Positions 60,428 to 64,000 of a stretch of 64,000 nt of DNA are shown piece after piece (the first letter of the stretch is position 1; the number at the start of each line of letters is the position of its first letter). The translations under genes and the position numbers were made by a program. Origin of the DNA: Bradyrhizobium roseum (GTDB lineage Bacteria; Pseudomonadota; Alphaproteobacteria; Rhizobiales; Xanthobacteraceae); the NCBI RefSeq assembly GCF_030413175.1, contig NZ_CP129212.1, positions 7,091,001 through 7,155,000 of the forward strand, given 5' to 3'. The notes below the pieces were generated by a model that made no database searches, was not told the DNA's origin, and worked only from the letters and a program-made list of their open reading frames with translations.

Positions 60428-61102
60428 CTACGACCGCCCGAACACCAGAATCATGTTGTTGGCGGGCATCGGCACGGCTTCGGTCAATGTCAGACCTGCG
60501 CCGATCGCAAGCTTCTCGATGTCGGCGATGTCGCGCACGCCCCATTCGGCGTCCTGCTGGCGCAGGCTGGTGTCGAACACCGCGTTGCTCATGGCGGTGT
60601 GCCTGCCCTCGCGCTTGAACGGGCCATAGAGGAACAAGCGCCCGTCAGCGCGCAGATAGCGGCCGGCGCCGGCGAACAGGCCTTCGGCGACGCGCCAGGG
60701 CGCGATGTGGATCACGTTGGCACAGAACACCGCGAGCAATTCGGCCGGACCGCTGCCGTCCTGCATCGCCGGACACCAGGCGGGATCGGTGAGATCGATC
60801 CGCAACGGCGGACGAATGTTCGCGAGCGCTGAATGGGCGCGCCACGCCTCGATGCTCTTCAAATGGTTCGCGTTGAGATCGCTCGGCCACCACATGATAC
60901 CGGGGGTATGTCTTGCAAAATGCACGACGTGCTGGCCGGTGCCGCTGCCGGCCTCCACCGCGTCGCCGGACTTGCCGTCGAGGAATTTCCGCAGTGCCGC
61001 CCAGATCGGTTCATGGTTGCGGTGGAACGCCGCCGCGTCGAGCCGCCCGTCGGGCTCGACCGGCCGGCCATCCTTGCCGAATTCCACCACATAATCGGCC
61101 AT
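60428..61102 (-). CDS. DUF938-type SAM-dependent methyltransferase-like protein
   Basis: A 224-residue class I methyltransferase-fold protein of the DUF938 family. DAVEAGSGTGQHVVHFA binds S-adenosylmethionine, WWPSDLNANHL ends strand 2, and FCANVIHIAPW is the family signature. Its role is unknown. It starts 46 bases after the stop of the ArsR regulator gene on the same strand and is probably cotranscribed. Confidence 0.9.
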   Translation of the reverse strand: MADYVVEFGKDGRPVEPDGRLDAAAFHRNHEPIWAALRKFLDGKSGDAVEAGSGTGQHVVHFARHTPGIMWWPSDLNANHLKSIEAWRAHSALANIRPPLRIDLTDPAWCPAMQDGSGPAELLAVFCANVIHIAPWRVAEGLFAGAGRYLRADGRLFLYGPFKREGRHTAMSNAVFDTSLRQQDAEWGVRDIADIEKLAIGAGLTLTEAVPMPANNMILVFGRS

Positions 61103-61148
61103 TGCTGCCTCGCCTGAAAATCGCTGTAGATCTGAAACGCCGGCGGCG

Positions 61149-61505
61149 TCACTTCAGGTCGCCACAATAGATCTCTTTCAGCACCTGCAGCAGACGCAAT
61201 GCGCGCGGGTCGGCAACGCGATAATGCAGCGTCTGCGACGCCCGCCGGAAATCGACCAGTCCATCGGCGCGCAGTTTCGCGAGGTGCTGCGACAAGGCGG
61301 ACTGGCTCAGCTTGGCGACGCCGACCAGTTCCCCGACTGTCATCTCGCCGCGCACGGCCAGGAAGCACAGGATCAACAGCCGCGTTTCGTTGGCGAGCAA
61401 TTTCAGCAGCTGGGCGGCATCACCCGCCTGCTTCGCCAGTCTTCTCAGCGCCGCCGCATCGGCGGCGGGGGCGAGTGGCATCTCTTTGGCTGCCGCTGCT
61501 CTCAT
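61149..61505 (-). CDS. ArsR-family regulator, BigR/SqrR-like
   Basis: A 118-residue winged-helix regulator. LLKLLANETRLLILCFLAVRGEMTVGELV is typical of ArsR, and SQSALSQHLAKLRADGLV the recognition helix. Two Cys, in ILCFL and in IYCGD at the end, are at the places used by BigR/SqrR for a persulfide-dependent disulfide. The gene is divergent from the soxB region. Together these suggest sensing of sulfide or sulfane sulfur, controlling the sox genes. The ATG at 61505 is preferred to an upstream TTG. Confidence 0.85.
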   Translation of the reverse strand: MRAAAAKEMPLAPAADAAALRRLAKQAGDAAQLLKLLANETRLLILCFLAVRGEMTVGELVGVAKLSQSALSQHLAKLRADGLVDFRRASQTLHYRVADPRALRLLQVLKEIYCGDLK

Positions 61506-61573
61506 AACGTCCAATCCGGGATGGTTTTCCGTGCCTGCGAACCCCACGCAGCACACTAGCGCCAAGATACTTC

Positions 61574-61589
61574 TTTAGCATTGGCTAAA
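61574..61589. promoter_or_regulatory. Palindrome upstream of ArsR and the sox region (probable operator)
   Basis: TTTAGC-ATTG-GCTAAA is a perfect inverted repeat, overlapping a second CTAAATTAG. It lies between the ArsR start (61505) and the start of the plus-strand genes. AT-rich dyads of TTTAG-N6-CTAAA form suit ArsR-type dimers. Binding is inferred. Confidence 0.5.
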
Positions 61590-61603
61590 TTAGAGGATAA
61601 CGG

Positions 61604-61945
61604 TTGGAAAAGGCAACAAACGGTGCGGCCGTGCGGACGCAAGCACAGGAAAACCTGCGGCATAGTCTATACTTTGAGGACAATTGCGTCCGCGTTGCGC
61701 TACGCCGCGGAACCTTCGGCGAGACGGGAGGCCGCTTCCGGGACGGCGTCGGATCGCTCAAGGATAGCGTTAACCGCGCCAGCCCGACGTCCACGCCGCA
61801 CACGTTGTCAGCGGATGACGTTTATGCTTTGACCGCCTATACTCAGAACCTGAACGATCTCGTTGCCTTGCCTTCGCGACAAGCCGTTTGCGCCGAGATC
61901 ATGCGAACAATCAAGAGTCCGTACGACGCGCGGAGACCCGCATGA
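61604..61945 (+). pseudogene. Remnant of a SoxD-like c-type cytochrome gene
   Basis: A 113-codon frame beginning with TTG and lacking any CxxCH heme site. Its C-terminal third reads LSADDVYALTAYTQNLNDLV, the ending of SoxD-like cytochromes, followed by a diverged tail; the first two-thirds have no resemblance. Its stop overlaps the soxB start by four bases, the coupling expected of a sox operon. It looks like a decayed cytochrome gene that kept its operon place. It may instead be a short unknown protein. Confidence 0.45.
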
Positions 61946-63696
61946 CCATCCGCCGCCGCGATTTCCTGAAGCTTGCGGGCGCCGCCACCCTGTCCGGCAG
62001 CCTGCCGCAGCTACAAGCGCATGCCGCCGATGGCAATGCGGGCGTTTACGATCTGGAACGCTTCGGCAATGCGCGCATCCTGCACATCACCGATACCCAT
62101 GCGCAACTTCGGCCGGTGTTCTTCCGCGAGCCGAGCGTCAATCTGGGCATCGGCCCGATGCGGGGCAACCCGCCGCATATCGTCGGCCGCGCCTTCCTCG
62201 ACCGCTTCGGCATCCGGCCCGACAGCGCCGACGCCTATGCGTTTACCTCCATCGAGTTCGAGAAGGCCGCCGCGAGATTCGGCAAGCTCGGCGGCTTTGC
62301 GCATCTGAAGACACTGGCCGACCGGATGCGCAGCGAGGCCGGCTCAGGGCGCGCGTTGCTGCTCGACGGCGGCGATCTCTGGCAGGGCACCGGCCTTGCC
62401 AACACGCTGCGGGGCGCCGACATGGTGGACGCGGCGAACCTGCTCGGCATCGAGGCGATGACCGGCCATTGGGAATTCACGTTCGGCGAAAAGGCACTGC
62501 GTGCCAACCTCGAACGCTTCAAGGGCGAGTTTCTGGCCCAGAACGTCTTCCTTACCGAGGAAGCCGCCTTCAACGACGCCAAGGCGTTCGATCCGGCGGC
62601 GGGGCGCGTGTTCAAGCCGTCCGTCATCAAGGAAATCGGCGGATATCGCATCGCCGTGATCGGGCAGGCGTTCCCCTATGTGCCGATCGCGCACCCGAAG
62701 CGTTTTACGCCGGACTGGAAATTCGGTATTCGCGAGGAGGAGCTGCAAAAGCTCGTCGACAGCCACCGCAGCGCCGACAAGGTCGATGCCGTGATCCTGC
62801 TTTCGCACAACGGCATGGACGTCGACCTCAAGCTCGCCAGCCGCGTCACCGGCATCGACGTCATCCTTGGCGGCCATACCCATGACGCGGTGCCGCAGCC
62901 GATTGCCGTGACCAATCCGGGCGGTGTCACGCTGGTGACGAATGCCGGCTCGAACGGCAAGTTCCTGGCGGTGCTCGACCTCGAACTCGGCAGAGGCAAG
63001 GTCAAGGACGTGCGCTACCGGTTGCTGCCGGTGTTTGCAGAATTGCTGAAACCCGATCCGGCCATGCAAGCGCTGATCGACAAGCTGCGCGAGCCCCAGG
63101 TCGCGGCACTGAGCGAAAAGGTCGGCGTCGCCGACCGCCTGCTCTATCGACGCGGCAATTTCAGCGGCCCGATGGACCAGTTGATCTGCGACGCGCTGCT
63201 CGGCGAACTCGACGCCGAGATCGCGCTGTCGCCGGGTTTTCGCTGGGGCACCACTGCGCTGGCGGGACAGCCGCTGACGATCGAGGACGTGATGGCGCAG
63301 ACCGCGGTCAGCTATCCCGAGACCTATTTGCAAAGCATGACCGGTGGCCAGATCAAGGACGTGCTGGAAGACGTCTGCGACAACCTCTTCAACACCGATC
63401 CCTATTACCAGCAGGGCGGCGACATGGTCCGCGTCGGCGGCCTCGCCTACACCTGCGACCCGAACGAAACCATAGGCAAGCGGATTTCCGGGCTCAAGCT
63501 CGACAACGGCCACGCGTTGCAGGCCGGCAAGCACTACAAGGTGGCCGGATGGGCCTCCGTCAACGAGCAGAGCGGCGCGCCGGTCTGGGACGTGGTCGTC
63601 AAACATCTGCGATCGGGCAAGCCGCCGAACCGGGCGGCGCCGGGCGTCACGCTGAAAGGCGTCGACGACAATCCGGGCATTTTGGGACAGGGATGA
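61942..63696 (+). CDS. soxB: Thiosulfohydrolase SoxB
   Basis: A 584-residue periplasmic enzyme of the Sox thiosulfate-oxidising system. MTIRRRDFLKLAGAATL is a twin-arginine signal. The dimanganese site and its surroundings show as ITDTHAQLRP, LLLDGGDLWQG, TGHWEFTFG, LLSHNGMD and LGGHTHDAVP, and the C-terminal 5'-nucleotidase-like domain follows. It hydrolyses sulfate off the SoxYZ-bound cysteine S-thiosulfonate. GGAG lies six bases before the ATG. It is followed in an overlapping fashion by a DsrE-like gene. Other sox genes (soxYZAX) lie outside the window. Confidence 0.95.
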   Translation: MTIRRRDFLKLAGAATLSGSLPQLQAHAADGNAGVYDLERFGNARILHITDTHAQLRPVFFREPSVNLGIGPMRGNPPHIVGRAFLDRFGIRPDSADAYAFTSIEFEKAAARFGKLGGFAHLKTLADRMRSEAGSGRALLLDGGDLWQGTGLANTLRGADMVDAANLLGIEAMTGHWEFTFGEKALRANLERFKGEFLAQNVFLTEEAAFNDAKAFDPAAGRVFKPSVIKEIGGYRIAVIGQAFPYVPIAHPKRFTPDWKFGIREEELQKLVDSHRSADKVDAVILLSHNGMDVDLKLASRVTGIDVILGGHTHDAVPQPIAVTNPGGVTLVTNAGSNGKFLAVLDLELGRGKVKDVRYRLLPVFAELLKPDPAMQALIDKLREPQVAALSEKVGVADRLLYRRGNFSGPMDQLICDALLGELDAEIALSPGFRWGTTALAGQPLTIEDVMAQTAVSYPETYLQSMTGGQIKDVLEDVCDNLFNTDPYYQQGGDMVRVGGLAYTCDPNETIGKRISGLKLDNGHALQAGKHYKVAGWASVNEQSGAPVWDVVVKHLRSGKPPNRAAPGVTLKGVDDNPGILGQG

Positions 63697-64000
63697 ACGG
63701 CTTTTCGAAAACACTTTGCACGGCGGTCGCAACGCTGCTGATCTCAGCGCCACTCATCGTAACCGCAGGGCCTGCCGCCCGCGCCCAGCAGGCGCCGCTG
63801 CAGGACAAGCCGTTCGCCGAGCACAAGATCGTGCTGCAGCTCTCCGACGACGACCCGCGCAAGCAGGGCCTCGTGCTCAGCGTGGCCAGCAATTTGATGA
63901 AGCATTACGATCCCGACAAGGTCGCGATCGAGATCGTGGCGTTCGGCCCCGGCATCGCGCTGCTGCGCCCGGAAAACCCCAACCGCAAGATGGTCGAGAG
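63693..64000 (+). CDS. Periplasmic DsrE-like protein, 3' end missing
   Basis: The first 102 codons are visible. A signal peptide (LCTAVATLLISAPLIVTAG, cleavage likely after ARA) precedes IVLQLSDDDPRKQGLVLSVASNL, the start of the DsrE/DsrF-like fold, with KVAIEIVAFGPGIALL. Such exported DsrE-like proteins occur beside sox genes and may carry or bind sulfane sulfur. Start overlaps the soxB stop by four bases. The active Cys, if present, lies beyond the window end. Confidence 0.85.
   Translation, partial: MNGFSKTLCTAVATLLISAPLIVTAGPAARAQQAPLQDKPFAEHKIVLQLSDDDPRKQGLVLSVASNLMKHYDPDKVAIEIVAFGPGIALLRPENPNRKMVE

Overview
The window looks like chromosomal DNA of a Bradyrhizobium-type alphaproteobacterium (Bradyrhizobium, Rhodopseudomonas and relatives). 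GC content is high throughout. The gene content fits that group: box-type benzoyl-CoA epoxidation, a P450 very close to the CYP199A family, Liv-type transporters, Sox proteins and a cioAB-type bd oxidase. The spaces between genes are full of the palindromic repeats typical of these genomes. I see no rRNA, tRNA, CRISPR array, phage or insertion sequence. About 60 protein genes cover most of the window.

Region by region: 1-1.7 kb has the end of a polysaccharide deacetylase gene and an SDR oxidoreductase. 1.9-8.6 kb is an aerobic benzoyl-CoA (box) locus, bcl-hydrolase-boxC-boxB on the minus strand with a divergent BoxR-type regulator; boxA is not here. 8.7-9.4 kb has a PilZ protein and a small membrane protein. 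9.4-13.8 kb has GNAT and IclR genes facing a Rieske oxygenase and a glutamine-synthetase-like ligase, a possible aromatic-amine pathway. 13.8-15.5 kb is a soluble PAS chemoreceptor. 15.6-28.2 kb combines livFGMHK, a sigma factor that has lost region 4, an NDH-2-like dehydrogenase, a second Liv-type binding protein, a CYP199A-like P450, a MarR regulator and a feruloyl-CoA-synthetase-like enzyme; together these suggest uptake and activation of plant-derived aromatic acids.

28.4-38.6 kb is a nitrogen-scavenging locus. Allophanate hydrolase (atzF-like) is on the plus strand. An eight-gene minus-strand operon encodes a peptide-type ABC transporter, AtzG/AtzE/AtzH-like proteins and a GntR regulator. 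Both transcription units start next to very good -24/-12 (sigma-54) promoters, which points to nitrogen control. 39-46 kb has an orphan UgpB-like binding protein divergent from a leader ORF plus two histidine kinases and an OmpR-type regulator, followed by an ECF sigma gene. 47-52.7 kb holds a membrane protein, the bd oxidase operon with its tiny third subunit, an L,D-transpeptidase and an orphan amino-acid binding protein. 53-61.5 kb holds a probable two-subunit acyl-CoA dehydrogenase, a CMD-family protein, a VOC protein, two MFS carriers, a SnoaL-like protein, a methyltransferase and an ArsR regulator. The window ends in a sulfur-oxidation locus (cytochrome remnant, soxB, a periplasmic DsrE-like protein).

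The most notable points are the paired sigma-54 promoters around the atz-like genes, the Rieske/glutamine-synthetase pairing, the internally deleted sigma factor, the TGCA-type inverted repeat upstream of boxC, and a palindromic repeat translated inside an ABC ATPase. All function calls come from reading motifs by eye; no database search was run.
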